Origin: Typhlomys cinereus
Lineage: Eukaryota > Chordata > Mammalia > Rodentia > Platacanthomyidae
Reading direction: 5' to 3'
NCBI GenBank assembly: GCA_023101885.1
Contig: JALPQD010000007.1
Location: forward strand, 2,562,124-2,626,123
DNA length: 64,000 nt
Part shown: positions 36,330 to 47,500 of the stretch, one piece after another
Position numbering within the stretch: the stretch's first letter is position 1
Layout: every line of letters begins with the position of its first letter
Position numbers and translations under genes: made by a program
Notes under the pieces: generated by a model
The model's database searches: none
Told to the model about the DNA's origin: nothing
Seen by the model: only the letters and a program-made list of their open reading frames with translations

Positions 36330-37246
36330 TTTTTTTTTTTTTTTTCAATAAGAATTTTTTTTTAATTAAAAATTTAATTATACATTTTAAAATTTTTTAC
36401 CAGTTCCCTCCCTCCCCCCTCCCCTTCCCCCAGTGTCTCCCCCCCAATTCCCAGAGAGTCCTTTATTGTGTGCGCCTAACTCTCCACTGGGTCCTCCTCT
36501 CCGATGACATATAAGGACCCAGTGGCATTTCCATAAGCCCTTTCTCTTGTTCCCCTTAATCATAAGATTACTACTATGGCTGTCAATCCCTTGCCTCCAG
36601 GGGTCTCGGTGCCCTTAACAGATGCTAGACTTTATGAGGGCAACAGTGCGCTGGACATTGCGCAGGGCATGCAAAGTTCCATTATGATTGCTTTGGCCCC
36701 AACTATTGTTGAGAATCTTGCAAATCGTTGCTCCTCCCATCCTTTTGCTCTTACAATCTTACCGCCCCCTCTTCCGCAAATGTCCCTGAGCTCCAGGATG
36801 GGGAGAGATTAGGCTGTCCTAGTTTTATGTGATTGATATAGAGTCTCTGAAGTTCTGGATTGTGGTTTGTTGATTTTCTTTTGCAGTTTTTCTGCTCCTG
36901 CAATTCCCTTCACTCCATTCTGCTGGGCACTGTATGTCACCCCCTGGCCAGAGACAAAAAGCTGTTAAACTGGAGTCTTGTTGTAATAGCACATTCAAGG
37001 GTAGATATAATAAGAGTAGGAAACCTCACTGAGGGCGGGGTCCATTACCCATTTGCAAAATGATTACTTTTTATCTGCTAGACTATATGCCCTCCCCTTC
37101 TGGTGAGATCAGGAAAGAACGTCTGTGAACTTAACCAGGTTTTTCATTACTTACTTGCAGACCTTGATGGAGGCCTATTTTCTCTGCTGTAACATGGTCT
37201 CCTCTCTCCTTGTTTCTGGTGTGGCCCTCCTAACCCATCTCTCTTG
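36330..37246 (-). mobile_element. 5'-truncated L1 nested in E2 ORF2
   Basis: A T run is followed by the reversed alternative L1 terminus ('aattaaaaatttaattatac', 'attttaaaattttttacc') and then 3' UTR up to 'aacccatctctctt'. It is bounded by a 16-bp perfect TSD, so it post-dates E2. About 917 bp with no coding region. Same alternative 3' end as 21148-21262. Confidence 0.95.
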
Positions 37247-37262
37247 AAAGAACCAGCTTTTT
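37247..37262 (+). repeat. TSD of nested L1, right copy
   Basis: Exact match to 36314-36329. It is also E2 ORF2 sequence. Confidence 0.95.
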
Positions 37263-38396
37263 GACTGGTTGATTTTTTCTATCGTTTTCTTAATCTCGAT
37301 TTCAGATATTTCTCCCCTTATTTTGCTAATCTCCTCTCTTCTACTACTTTTGGGATCAGATTGCTCTAGTTTCTCTAAAGCTTTAAGCTGCATTGTTAAG
37401 TTGTTTATTTCTGATGTTTCCATTTTTTGATGTAGGCATTAAGAGCTATGAACTTACCTCTTAGAACAGCTTTCATTGTGTCCCAGAGATTTTGGTAAGT
37501 TGTATTTTCATTATAATTCACTTTCAGAAAATCTTGAATTTCCTTTTTAATTTCTTCCTGAATCCAGTTCTCATTCAGCATCATAGTGTTAAATTTCCAG
37601 GAGTTAGTGTATTTTCTCTTGTTTGATGTGTTGTGGATGTCCAGCTTTAGGCTGTGGTGGACTGATAGGGCACAGGTTAGAATTTCAACTTTCTTGTATA
37701 TGTGAAGATTCGTTATGTGGCCTAACATGTGATCTATTTTGGAGAAAGTTCCATGTGCTGCTGAGAAAAATGTGTATTCTTTGGTGTGTGGGTGAAAAGT
37801 TCGATAGAGATCTGTAAGGTCCATTTCTTTCAGGGTTTGATTAAGTTCCAAAGTGTCTCTGTTAAGCTTTTGACCTGTTGATCTATCCCATGTTGAGAGG
37901 GCGGTGTTGAAGTCTCCAAGAATTATCGTTTGGGGGTTGATTTCGTGCTTTAGATGCTGTAGGGTTTTCTTAATGAATGTGGAGGGGCCCGTATTGGGTG
38001 CATATATGTTCAGTATTGTGAAGTCTTCCTGGTGAATTGTACCTGTGACTAAAATGTAGTATCCATACGTGTCTCTTATAAATTTCTTTGGTTTGAAGTC
38101 CACTTTGTCTGATAGCATAATGGCTACCCCTGCCTGTTTTCTGCTTCCATTAGCTTGTAGAATTGTTGACCAGCCTTTTATTTTTAGGGCATGCCTATCT
38201 TTTGTGGTGAGATGGGTTTCCTGCAGGCAGCAGATTGATGGATTGTGATTTTTAATCCAAATTTGTAATCTGTCTCTCTTGATCAGTGAGTTAATTCCAT
38301 TAACATTTAGTGTTATAATGGAGAAACTATTTTTAATTCCAGACATTTATTATGTTTAGTAGTTTTTATAAGTATATTGCTTCGCTTTTAATAGTG

Positions 38397-39449
38397 TTAT
38401 ACTTGCCTTTTGTTCTCGTGAATATGCCTGTTTTTTTCTTCAATCTCGAGTATCATTTCTAGCATTTTTTGAAGGCCTGGTTTGGTGGACATGTATCCCT
38501 TCAAGTTGTCTTTGTGCTGGAAGATTTTTCTTTCTCCCTCGATCATGATGGATAGTTCTGCAGAGTAAATCAGCCTGGGTTGACATTTTTGCTCATTCAA
38601 TACTTGAAGTATATCTGTCCAAGCTCTTCTTGCTTTTACTGTTTTGACTGAGAAGTCATTTGTTATTTTAATAGGGTTCACCTTTAAAAGTGACTTGTTT
38701 TTTCTCCCTTGAAGCTCTCAGCACCAGTTCTTTATCTTAAATGTGGAGTGTTTTAACTATAATTTGCCGTGGTGAGCTTCTGTTTTCGTCATATCTGTTT
38801 GGGGTGTGGAATGCCTCTTGTATATGGATGGGCCTCTCTTTTTTTAGATGAGGAAAGTTTACCTTGATGATCATTTGAAAAATTTCCTCAGGGGTGGTAT
38901 TTTGAGATTCTTGCTCTGATATTCCATGAATACGCATGTTAGGCTTCTTCAGGGTGTCCCATATCTCTTGGATATTTCTCTCAAGTATCTTTTTGGCTTT
39001 AACAACCTCTTCCATTGAGCTGGTTAATACTCCCACTTTATCTTCAAGGTCTGAAATTTGTTTTCTGCTTCGTTAGTTCTGCTGATAAGACTCTGTGTAG
39101 AGTTCTGGGTTGAAGATAACGTGTCTTTAACTAAGTTTTAAACTCTGCTTGAGTTGTTTTAACTGCTCTATGCCAGTTTTTGTTTCTTGCACTGTTTTTC
39201 TCAACTCTTCCAAGTGTCTGTTGTGTTCCTCTTCAAAGCGATTGATTCGATTATTTAAATCCTCCCAGATTTCCTCTTTCATAGTATTGAACATGGTAAT
39301 GATCATATTTTGAAAGTCGTTATCCTGGGTCAGGCTTTCTTCCTGGGTTTGTTCTTGTTGGAGTCTAACATTATGGGATTAATTCCTTCAGTGGGAGATT
39401 TGTTTACTTGAGTTTTGTTTCTCATGGATTTGCACTTTGACTTTGGCAT
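38397..39449 (-). pseudogene. E2 ORF1 remnant
   Basis: The same protein as E1 ORF1 in broken frames. The first ATG has become ACA, leaving the second ATG at 39449. There are frameshifts in the coiled-coil region (about 39040-39360) and near 38690-38735. The RNA-binding and C-terminal blocks survive as 94- and 99-codon frames, with 'YSAELS' where intact copies read 'YPAKLS'. Non-functional. Confidence 0.9.
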
Positions 39450-39527
39450 TGTTGTTTTAACTCTTACGATCTTCTTTCAATTTCTGTGCATTTTTCACTA
39501 AACTGAATTATTTGGCCTGGGGTTCTA

Positions 39528-39839
39528 GGGGTGGGCAGGGACGGAGCTTACTTAGGTCGAGGTGAGTCCAGGCTGGACTGCGTGCGTCCCGGGCAGCGGA
39601 GTGGGGGAAAGGACGATGGGGCAACGGCGGGCGCTATTTAACCTGGGGGAGCTGGGGCAGGGTCGGGCACAGGGGGTGTCCTCCTCCCAGGCCCTGCGAG
39701 GCTCCGGCTGGATGGTGGGAGGAGCTGGATCCCTTGGGCTGCCTGGGGTTCTGGGGGTGGGCGGGGCGGAGCTTATCTAGGTCGCTGTGAGGCACGGCTG
39801 GACCACGCGTCCTGGGCGGCGGATTGGGGGAAGGGAGAT
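39528..39839 (-). promoter_or_regulatory. E2 5' monomers (older type)
   Basis: GC-rich, CpG-rich. Reversed monomer starts at 'agcggagtgggggaaagg' (39596) and 'ggcggattgggggaaggg' (39818) give a 222-bp period, shorter than E1 (262) and E3 (247). The TATA-like 'gctatttaacc' complement is conserved. The first bases of the unit differ from the 'ccctttacacccc' start of E1 and E3. Confidence 0.82.
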
Positions 39840-39900
39840 CCTATCACATTTTAAAAGCAATGTTTTTAATTTTCCCATGAAGATTTAATATTTAGGGCAT
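39547..39900 (+). repeat. Duplicated block A: E2 5' end plus flank, copy 1
   Basis: 354 bp matching 40716-41068 at about 98% (about six substitutions and one 1-bp indel). It includes both E2 monomers, the E2 right TSD 'cctatcacatttt' and 48 bp of non-L1 flank, so duplication happened after E2 inserted. Confidence 0.95.
39840..39852 (+). repeat. E2 target-site duplication, right copy
   Basis: 'cctatcacatttt' followed by 'aaaagc'. Confidence 0.75.
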
Positions 39901-39988
39901 CGTCAAAAGCATTTTAGAAATATTCCTTTCATATTAATGAAACATAATACACCCACAATTATACATGAGTAAACACATATGCATATAT
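39891..39988 (+). repeat. Block B, direct copy of inverted pair
   Basis: 98 bp from 'tttagggcatcgtcaaaagc' to 'gcatatat' that recur as the reverse complement at 41067-41164 with one mismatch. Confidence 0.96.
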
Positions 39989-40715
39989 ATAATGTGTAAT
40001 GAAGTTGTTTAAGTAAGCTAATAAATTAAACATCTATGTACACACTATAGCATTTCACCTACATTGTTGCTGATAAAGCACCATCAAACAGCTTAAGGAA
40101 ACAAAGGTTTTATTTTCTTATGATAGTCTGGTTACAGTTTATAGTCTATCTTGAGAGGAGAGCATGCACCAACACCAGTGCGTGGGAACTGGCCACACCA
40201 TCTCTATGTAACGGCTGAGAGAGGAATGATCTTTACTTGCCAGACCAACATGTCTGGCCAAGTATACACAAGGATGCCAACTCTCTTAACCAGCTCTCTG
40301 TATTTTATTCCAGGGCCTCGTCCCACCCACCATGGCCTGGGCCTTACTCATTAGCTAGACAGTCTCCTGCAGGTTTGCTCTGGGCTTAGCTCAACTACTA
40401 ATTCTCTACAAATGTGCCCAGAGCTTAAACCCTCAACTGTCAAGTTGACACTTGACACACCAGTTTAAAAACACACAACAACCAGTTTAAAAATGGAAAA
40501 TATCTCTTCTTCCTGATATCCTGTCATGCTATTACACCATGACAACTCTGCCTTCTCCTAGCCATGTGACTACGCTGGCTTTCCCTGTTCCCTCTGATTT
40601 TTAACTGTCTCCTTTGCTCTAACAACTCTCCAACCTTAAGACTTGGCTGCCCCCTTATATCTTGAGGACTGAGCATTCAAGAATTTCTTCCCTTTTCCCC
40701 CATTTTCAATAAAAT
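39989..40715. other. Spacer between duplicated blocks; MaLR-like remnant
   Basis: 'gctgataaagcaccatcaaa' and 'ggttttattttcttatgata' (40069-40130) resemble rodent MaLR-related text. The end has a polyadenylation-like 'caataaaatctt' directly before block A copy 2. No gene. Confidence 0.4.
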
Positions 40716-41068
40716 CTTACCTAGGTCGAGGTGAGTCCAGGCTGGACTGCGTGCGTCCCGGGCAGCGGAGTGGGGGAAAGGACAATGGGGCAACGGCGGG
40801 CGCTATTTAACCTGGGGGAGCTGGGGCATGGTCGGGCACAGGGGTGTCCTCCTCCCAGGCTCTGCGTGGCTCCGGCTGGATGGTGGGAGGAGCTGGATCC
40901 CTTGGGCTGCCTGGGGTTCTGGGGGTGGGCGGGGCGGAGCTTATCTAGGTCGCTGTGAGGCACCGCTGGACCACGCGTCCTGGGCGGCGGATTGGGGGAA
41001 GGGAGATCCTATCACATTTTAAAAGCAATGTTTTTAATTTTCCCATGAAGATTTAATATTTAGGGCAT
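40716..41068 (+). repeat. Duplicated block A, copy 2
   Basis: Second copy of 39547-39900. The left junction shares 'cttac' with the first copy; the right end abuts the inverted block B directly. It carries a complete extra set of E2 promoter monomers in minus orientation with no L1 body behind them. Confidence 0.95.
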
Positions 41069-41164
41069 ATATGCATATGTGTTTACTCATGTATAATTGT
41101 GAGTGTATTATGTTTCATTAATATGAAAGGAATATTTCTAAAATGCTTTTGACGATGCCCTAAA
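41067..41164 (-). repeat. Block B, inverted copy
   Basis: Reverse complement of 39891-39988, joined to block A copy 2 at the palindromic 'atatatgcatat' and followed at once by old L1 ORF2 sequence. Confidence 0.96.
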
Positions 41165-43024
41165 CACAAAAAGTGTCAGGGATTAAAAGTAATTTCTCCA
41201 TTATAATATTAATGTCAATGGAATTATCTCACCAATCAAAAGTCACAGGTTATAAATATGGATTAGAAATTACAACCCATCCATCTGGTGTCTTCAGGAA
41301 ACACATCTCACCACAAAAGATGGGCACATTCTAAAAGTAAGAGTGGTCAAAAATTCTGCAAGCTAATGGAACCAGGAAACAAGCAGGGGTAGCAATTTTG
41401 CTATCTGACAAAGTGGATTTCAAACCAAAGAAAATCATAAGAGATACAGAAGGATACTACATTTTAGTCACAAGTACAATTCATCAGTAAGAGTTCAAGA
41501 CACTGAACATATATACACCTAATATGGGCTCCTCCACATTTATTAAGCAAATGCTACCACTAAACAAGAAATTAACCCCAAAATGGTAATACTGGGGGAT
41601 TTCAATACTGCACTCTCAATGTAGGATAGATTAACAGGCCAAAAACTTGACAGAGACACATTGGAAATAAATCAAACTCTTACTGAAATAGACCTTATAG
41701 ATCTCTATCGAACTTTCCATCCAAGCACCAAGGAATACATATTTTTCTTAGCAGCCCATGGAACTTTCTGCAAAATAGACCACATATTGGGCCACAAAAC
41801 GAATCTCCACATATACAGGAAAGTTGAAATTGTAGCCTGTACCCTACCAGACCACTATGGTCTAAAGCTTGACATCTGCAACACAACAAACAGCAGAAAA
41901 TACAATAACTCCTGGAAACAAAACACTATGATGTTAAATGAGAATTGGGTTCATGAAGAAATCAAAAAGGAAATTCAAGATTTCCTAGAAGCAAACGATA
42001 ATGAAAATACAACACATCAAAATCTTTGGGACACAATGAAAGCTGTCCTAAGAGGTAAGTTCATAGCTCTTAATGCCTATATCAAAAAAAATAGAAACAT
42101 CACAAGTAAATAACTTACCAATGTAGCTTAAAGCTTTAGAGACACAAGAGCAATCCAATCCCAAAAGCAGTAGAAAAGAGGAGATTAGCAAAATCAGGGG
42201 AGAAATATCCGAAATTGAGATAAGGAAAATGATACAAAGAATCAACTAGTCGAAAACCTGCTTCTTTGAAAAAAAATCAATAAGATTGATACACCCCTAG
42301 CTAAATTAACCAAAATCAGAAGAGAGAAAACCCAAATTAACAAAATTGGAAATGATAATGGAGTTATTACAACTGACACCCAAGAAATTCAGAGAATTAT
42401 AAGGTCATATTTCAAAAACTTATACTCCATGAAATTTGATAACACAAAAGAAAGGGATGAATTCTTGAGTAAGCACAACTTACCTAATTGAATTAGGAAA
42501 GTTTGAATTATTTAAATAATCCTATAACATATGGGAAAATTGATGAAGCAATCTTGGATCTTCCCATCAAAAAATGTATTGAACCAGAAGTATTCAGCAC
42601 AGAATTCTATTAGACATTTAAAGAATAACTAACACCAATATTCCTTAAACTGTTCCATCAAATTGCAAAGGAAGGAACACTTCCAAATTCCTTATTCGAA
42701 GCTAATATAATACTAATCTCAAAACCTAATAAAGATACACTTAAATAAGAAAACTATAGGCCAATCTCTTTGATAAATACAGATGCAACGATTCTCAACA
42801 AAATCTTAGCAAATCAGATTCAAAAACATATTAAAAAGATCATTCACAATGATCAAGTAAGCTTTATCCCAGGCACACAAGGTGGGTTCAACATATCAAA
42901 TCAATAAATTGACAAGATGCAACATCCTTTTATAATCAAAATCCTAGAGACAGTTGGAAGGAAGGGACTTCTATCAACATAACTTAACCTGTATGCAACA
43001 AGCCAACAGCAAGGATTATACTCA
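41165..43024 (+). pseudogene. E4 ORF2 remnant
   Basis: The longest open piece is 150 codons (41661-42113), covering the end of the endonuclease ('[11 protein letters not shown]' where E1 has a SDHH-type motif) and the linker. Downstream reverse-transcriptase text is recognisable at the DNA level up to 'caaggattatactcaatggg'. Highly diverged from E1 and E2. Confidence 0.85.
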
Positions 43025-43258
43025 ATGGGAAAAAATGTTTGGCATTCACACAAAAGGATGCTCCAGGCATGGGAAGGAGGAAGGGGAGGCACTGAGAGAG
43101 GGGGAAGTACTGGGAGAGGGAGGGAGGGAGTGAAAGGAAGGGGGGAAGGGGAAAGAAGGCAATGGAGGATGACTGGGGAAGGGAGGGAGAGGATAGGGTA
43201 CCTACTGAGCTTCTATGATTAGAAAAAATAAAATATGGGAGAAAAAAATTAAAGATGG
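41165..43258 (+). mobile_element. E4: old, internally deleted L1
   Basis: Begins at the ORF2 start ('gtgtcagggattaaaag', where ATG has become GTG). It runs through the endonuclease and part of the reverse transcriptase, then jumps near 43025 straight into the L1 3' UTR ('aaaggatgctccaggcatgg'), polypurine tract and A-rich end. ORF1 and most of the reverse transcriptase and C terminus are absent. Many stops and frameshifts. Confidence 0.88.
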
Positions 43259-43261
43259 AAG

Positions 43262-43590
43262 TTCCACGATTGGACAAGACATGGACTGCTGCATCCAGGA
43301 ACTCACTGCAATGACGCTGTCCTTACCGGATGACTGACATCATACCCTATAGACTATCAAGGAACTCAGAGGTGGCCTGAGGAGGGGCAACTTAGTATGC
43401 CCCAGAGGCCTGGACCCCCACAAGAATAGACAAGCCAGTGGGAACCCTGGTGTCCATAGAAGCAGTCAGGCAAGAGGGTGGGAGAGAGTGGGATGGTTGA
43501 TGAAGGGAAGAGCGGGGGGATGGAGGGAAGCAGGGATAAGTTCTCAATATGCTTGTAAAAGTAAAAAAATTAATAAAAATTGCAAGGTTC
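43262..43590 (+). mobile_element. Older L1-like 3' end
   Basis: 'catggactgctgcatccagg', 'ctggtgtccatagaagcagt', a GGGA-rich tract and 'ttctcaatatgcttgtaaaa' then an A/T tail. The same phrase order appears, more diverged, at 46690-46945. It probably represents an older rodent L1 3' UTR, and lies directly behind the E4 tail. Confidence 0.6.
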
Positions 43591-43629
43591 ATTCCCCAAC
43601 TGTAGAAAGAAAAAAAAAAAAGAGCATTA

Positions 43630-43792
43630 AACTTGGTCTGGAAGTAGAACCTGCTGTGATAGTGTAGAGCTGTCTGGCCAGCACTGGAGAGCTGAAGGCA
43701 GGAGCTCTGGACTCCAAAATCAAACCTTGTTGATTTTTGGAGACCATTTCAGCTCCATGAAACCCTTTCTCAAAAAAAAATTTAAGAAAAAC
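43630..43792 (+). mobile_element. B1/B4-like SINE remnant
   Basis: 'gaaggcaggagctctggact' and 'gaaaccctttctcaaaaaaa' resemble the 3' half of a B1-type SINE with an A tail. Confidence 0.45.
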
Positions 43793-43863
43793 AAAGGAAA
43801 TAAATAATTGCAAGATAGTTTGTATCAAATGTCTATCATAATAAACCATTGCATGGCAGGGAT

Positions 43864-43894
43864 GATGGATGGATGGATAGATAGGTAGATAGAT

Positions 43895-43951
<57 letters not shown>
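43864..43951 (+). repeat. (GATA)n / (GGAT)n microsatellite
   Basis: Starts with GGAT units and continues as about 15 GATA units. Confidence 0.97.
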
Positions 43952-43952
<1 letters not shown>

Positions 43953-46689
43953 CCCTATGTGATAGTTTGAGTTCTACATATTTAATCTGGTCATAAATGA
44001 AATATTTGTGGTCATAAATATGCTATTTTTCAATAAAAAATGAAAAATATATGGTTACAAATATGCTATTTTTCAATGGCATGCATTGCTATTTACTGAA
44101 ATAACTTTAATAGCAGCTGTGGTTAGCATGCAGGTACTGCTGTAAATCCTTCTGTTGGACCACAGGGTGCTGTGGGAATGTTTTGGTCATGTGACTTTGC
44201 AGGTTCTGTGTTGTTAGGGATCTCCTGTTCATCATCCCCAGGTGTCCACGTGCAAATCTCTGTTGTTTTATTTTATTTGCTACTACTGTGTGTGTAAGAG
44301 AAGGGAGGGAGAGTGGGGGCTGAGCACATACCGCTATGGGGTGTGGAAACCATTCAGGAGGTTTTTCTCCTCCTCCTTTGTCTTGCTTTTGCTGCAGTGA
44401 ACTCCATTCTAGCCGGCCACAAGCTTCCAGAAGATTCTCCCGTCTCCACTTCCCATCTCTCTTTTCCCAGTGCATGCTATCTCATCTGAGTTTTTCCCCA
44501 TGGGTTCTGGGCATCTGCCTGAAGCTATCAGATTCCTGCAACAAATGCTTTGAACCAACAATCTACCTCACTAACCCCTTCTGCTAATTTTGCATTCTGA
44601 AATCTTACTGTGAAGGTGTGGCTGTAGAGCTGTTAACCTCTCTTGAGGTTATACACTATTATTTCTGTCATTAGTCAAATGTTTCTGTCATTCAATCAGT
44701 GTTCTCATATTCTAATCCATTTTTCATATATACTTATATCTGAGGTTTTCTTTAAAAAAAATCTTAATCTGGTATGAGTGAAATAATTGTTCCTTTTTTT
44801 TGTTTGCTTGCACTATAGAAATTCTGTTGGTGGATATTTCTGTTTTCTTCTCTTTGAAATTCTTTTCATGCACTTCACTCATTTTTTAAGTTGTAAAGTC
44901 AATCTTTATTATCAGTTTTGAGAGTTTCTTTTGTATTTCTGTCCATTTTTTTCAGATTTACATATTACATATTTATGTTATCAACTTTCCCTTTTTCTCT
45001 CTGAGGCATAATTTGATAAATGTTCATTATTTTCATTTCCTCAGACATAAAGATTGACCTTCAGCTATTTTTAGCCTTGCTTGTGGAATTTTTTATCATA
45101 AATGTACTCTGACTTACTTTAAGTTTTCCATGAGCCCTATTAAGTTTGTAGTACTTTATTTTGGAGACTACATTAAATTCCATCTACTAATTTATTTTAT
45201 GAACCACTCTGTCGTTTTCCTATAAACATTTGATCTTACTATCAAACTCAAACAAGACTACACTTGCATATTTTCTGTCCCTCCTCAATTGCTTATCACT
45301 GAAAGTAACCACAACATCAAAATCACTATCTTTGTTAGAAGCTTTTATATGTAGAGTAAAGTCTTGTTATTTGCCTTTATGAAAATATTAGTGAAAATTA
45401 ATTTTTTTATTTTTGTGGTAATTTATCATATGACATCAACTTCCCCCAAACTGCTTTCTGATTTTATTAAAGTTGTAATTAGTCTCTACATAATTTTTTA
45501 GGAGTTAACATTTTTATATCAAATTGTATTTGCTATTCATGGTCTGGCAAATCTCTCATTTAATTAGACAGCTTTTAATGATTAGAAAATAAGACTTTAC
45601 AAATTTGTCCCCAGAAATCACACATATCATTATCATTTTAATTCAAAAGGAAACTGACTATTGTTACCTGTTGTAACAGCATCATCTTCAAAGACCTGTT
45701 ATAATGAAAAGTGTTATTAGCAATGTGACATACCAGTGTTAATTGCTCAACATCAACATCGGACAAACTTGTTTAGTCCTCTCATTAATTTCAAATTATC
45801 CAAGATTTCTTTGGGATGCTGAATTGAAAAATAAGTTCTGGGAGTGATGATGGATTGTATTCTTTTCCTAAAACTTCTAAATATTCTATCTATTTTCTTC
45901 TGTATTTTTAAGGTTATAAGCTGCATAAGCCATTCTCAGTATTATGATACATTACTGCCTTTGAAATTTAGTTTGGTTGAATTATAGCACACTTTTTTAT
46001 GAAAACTTTTATTATTAAAAATATATTCACATGAGAAATAACCCTAAATGTTTCTGGTGTACAATGGTCTGTTCATATCTGTACAGAAGAAAAGAATGTA
46101 TTTCCAGTTTGAGACTCATTCTCTTATTTATCTGCCTTAGTAAACACTCAAACATTTACTTGTAAGCTATATGACTACTTAGTTGGTTATAGAGAAACAC
46201 ACACACACAACATGACCATAAATAATGACAATTTCCTAAAACAGTTTTTCCTTTTTATCCCATTGGAAATATTATAAAGACCAGTTAAAGGACAGGGACT
46301 CATTATTGCAGTTTAGTATCTCTAAGTGCTGTGATCTCTGCCAAATATTTGTCTCTAGTGTGGATCCTAATAGTTACCATTCTTAAGTTAAAGACCACCA
46401 GTGGTCCATACAATGACATAAAATTTATGTTACATTAGTACCTAAAAGATGACCAACATCTTTCAGATTGGATTCAAGACCCACTTTTCAGAATGGTACC
46501 CATCCCTGTTACTGCAAACTAGAACAAGAACCTAAAAAAGGGAAGGAAATAGATCAATAGGAAGACAGACAATACATCTATGGGTAGGAAGACAGTACAT
46601 CAAACTGCTCTATAGGTAACTGTTGTTATATCCATGGAATAGAAACTTACAGTGAAAACTTTTGGGTCTAAAGCTGAATGAGTAAAGGG
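43952..46689. other. No gene seen; AT-rich unique DNA
   Basis: A near-duplicate 'ggtcataaatatgctatttt' and 'ggttacaaatatgctatttt' lies at 44010-44080. Otherwise no repeat or exon is recognised. The 122-codon minus frame at 44107-44475 has no domain. Confidence 0.45.
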
Positions 46690-46945
46690 AAATGCACATA
46701 TCAGGGGGGTGCCCTAAAGAGAGGTAACTTGATATACCATGGAGACCTGAATGGCCACAGGAGTAGATAAGTCAGAGTGAATCCTGGAGTCCATAGAAGC
46801 ACACAGTCAGAAGGGTAGAAGGAAGTGGGAAAGTATGATAAAGGTAAGGAAGTGGAGGGCAGGGAAGGGGGAAGGAAGGAAAATGAGATGAATACTCAAT
46901 ATGTTTGTAAAAGTAGAAAAAATAAAAATGGGAAAAATAATAATA
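46690..46945 (+). mobile_element. Older L1-like 3' end
   Basis: 'cctggagtccatagaagcac', a GGAA-rich tract, 'actcaatatgtttgtaaaag' and an A-rich tail. Homologous to 43370-43590. Confidence 0.6.
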
Positions 46946-47407
46946 AAAAATGAACATCAGTCTTTAAAAAAATTTATACTACAGCCAGATCGTAGGCACA
47001 ATCCTATATAGGCAACCCAGATGAAAATCAGTGCTCTACACCCACCCAAGGAAGACATGCAAGAAAGAAGGAGACTCATTGAGAATATTTTTATAGAGGG
47101 AAAAAGAATGAAATTGGACCATGGGGTGAAAATGATTTTTATGCAATGTTTTCATATTTGTTACTGTCATAAATAAAATACCCTGTCTGCAAAATTTTCA
47201 CAGGTAAACCAAAACCTGCCGCTATGCAACATCAAATCTAAGCACCCAAGCAATGATGAAAGGAATGCAAACCAGGGAGCTAAGCATGATGGGAAAAGTA
47301 GGTCGGGAGCTAAGCATGATGGGAAAAGTAGGTCAGACCGTCTTCAAGCCACCCTGGTCCTCCAGTCTCTTTGATGCCTTTGTTTTCTTGTGTCGTATGT
47401 AAGTCCT
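46946..47407. other. No gene; short tandem noted
   Basis: A 30-bp unit containing 'gggagctaagcatgatggga' is tandemly repeated at about 47276-47333. Nothing else recognised. Confidence 0.6.
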
Positions 47408-47500
47408 AGTGTGTGTGTGTGCGTGTGTGTGTGTGTGTGTGAAGGGAAGGTGCTTATACATGTGGATGCACATATGTATGGGGATAAGAGATAAACCTCA
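47408..47500 (-). mobile_element. B3-type SINE, minus strand, left part
   Basis: The (GT)n tail (47408-47440) and adjoining body of an old SINE, cut by the E5 insertion; it resumes at 48965. Confidence 0.6.
47486..47500 (+). repeat. E5 target-site duplication, left copy
   Basis: 'aagagataaacctca' is repeated exactly at 48965-48979. Confidence 0.95.

Larger units (their letters stand above)
33606..38346 (-). pseudogene. E2 ORF2 remnant, split by nested L1
   Basis: From ATG at 38346: an intact-looking endonuclease stretch of about 300 codons with 'CLQETHL' and 'ILGDFNT'. An ORF2 break follows at the nested insertion (36330-37246), then reverse-transcriptase pieces ('[10 protein letters not shown]', where E1 has Asp, and frames around '[10 protein letters not shown]'). 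The C-terminal Cys/His region '[15 protein letters not shown]' (E1 has His for this Arg) lies near 33990-34040, with a closing stop at 33606-33608. Several frameshifts split it into frames of 95-313 codons. It cannot encode a working reverse transcriptase. Confidence 0.92.
32555..39839 (-). mobile_element. E2: near full-length older L1, minus strand, interrupted
   Basis: Reading leftward from 39839: GC-rich 5' monomers (about 39528-39839), ORF1 remnant (39449 to about 38397), ORF2 remnant (38346-33606), 3' UTR and reversed poly(A) at about 32555-32580. A second L1 sits inside ORF2 at 36330-37246. ORF1 and ORF2 carry several frameshifts and stops. E2 retains the 3' UTR sequence that E1 and E3 lack and has a distinct monomer type, so it is from an earlier subfamily. 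Confidence 0.93.

Noticed and set aside
40660..40720. LTR end with polyadenylation signal before block A copy 2
   Set aside because: 'caataaaatctt' is suggestive, but no matching LTR start or target duplication was found.
43864..43951. CRISPR-like array
   Set aside because: Simple tetranucleotide microsatellite without spacers; the setting is a mammalian genome.
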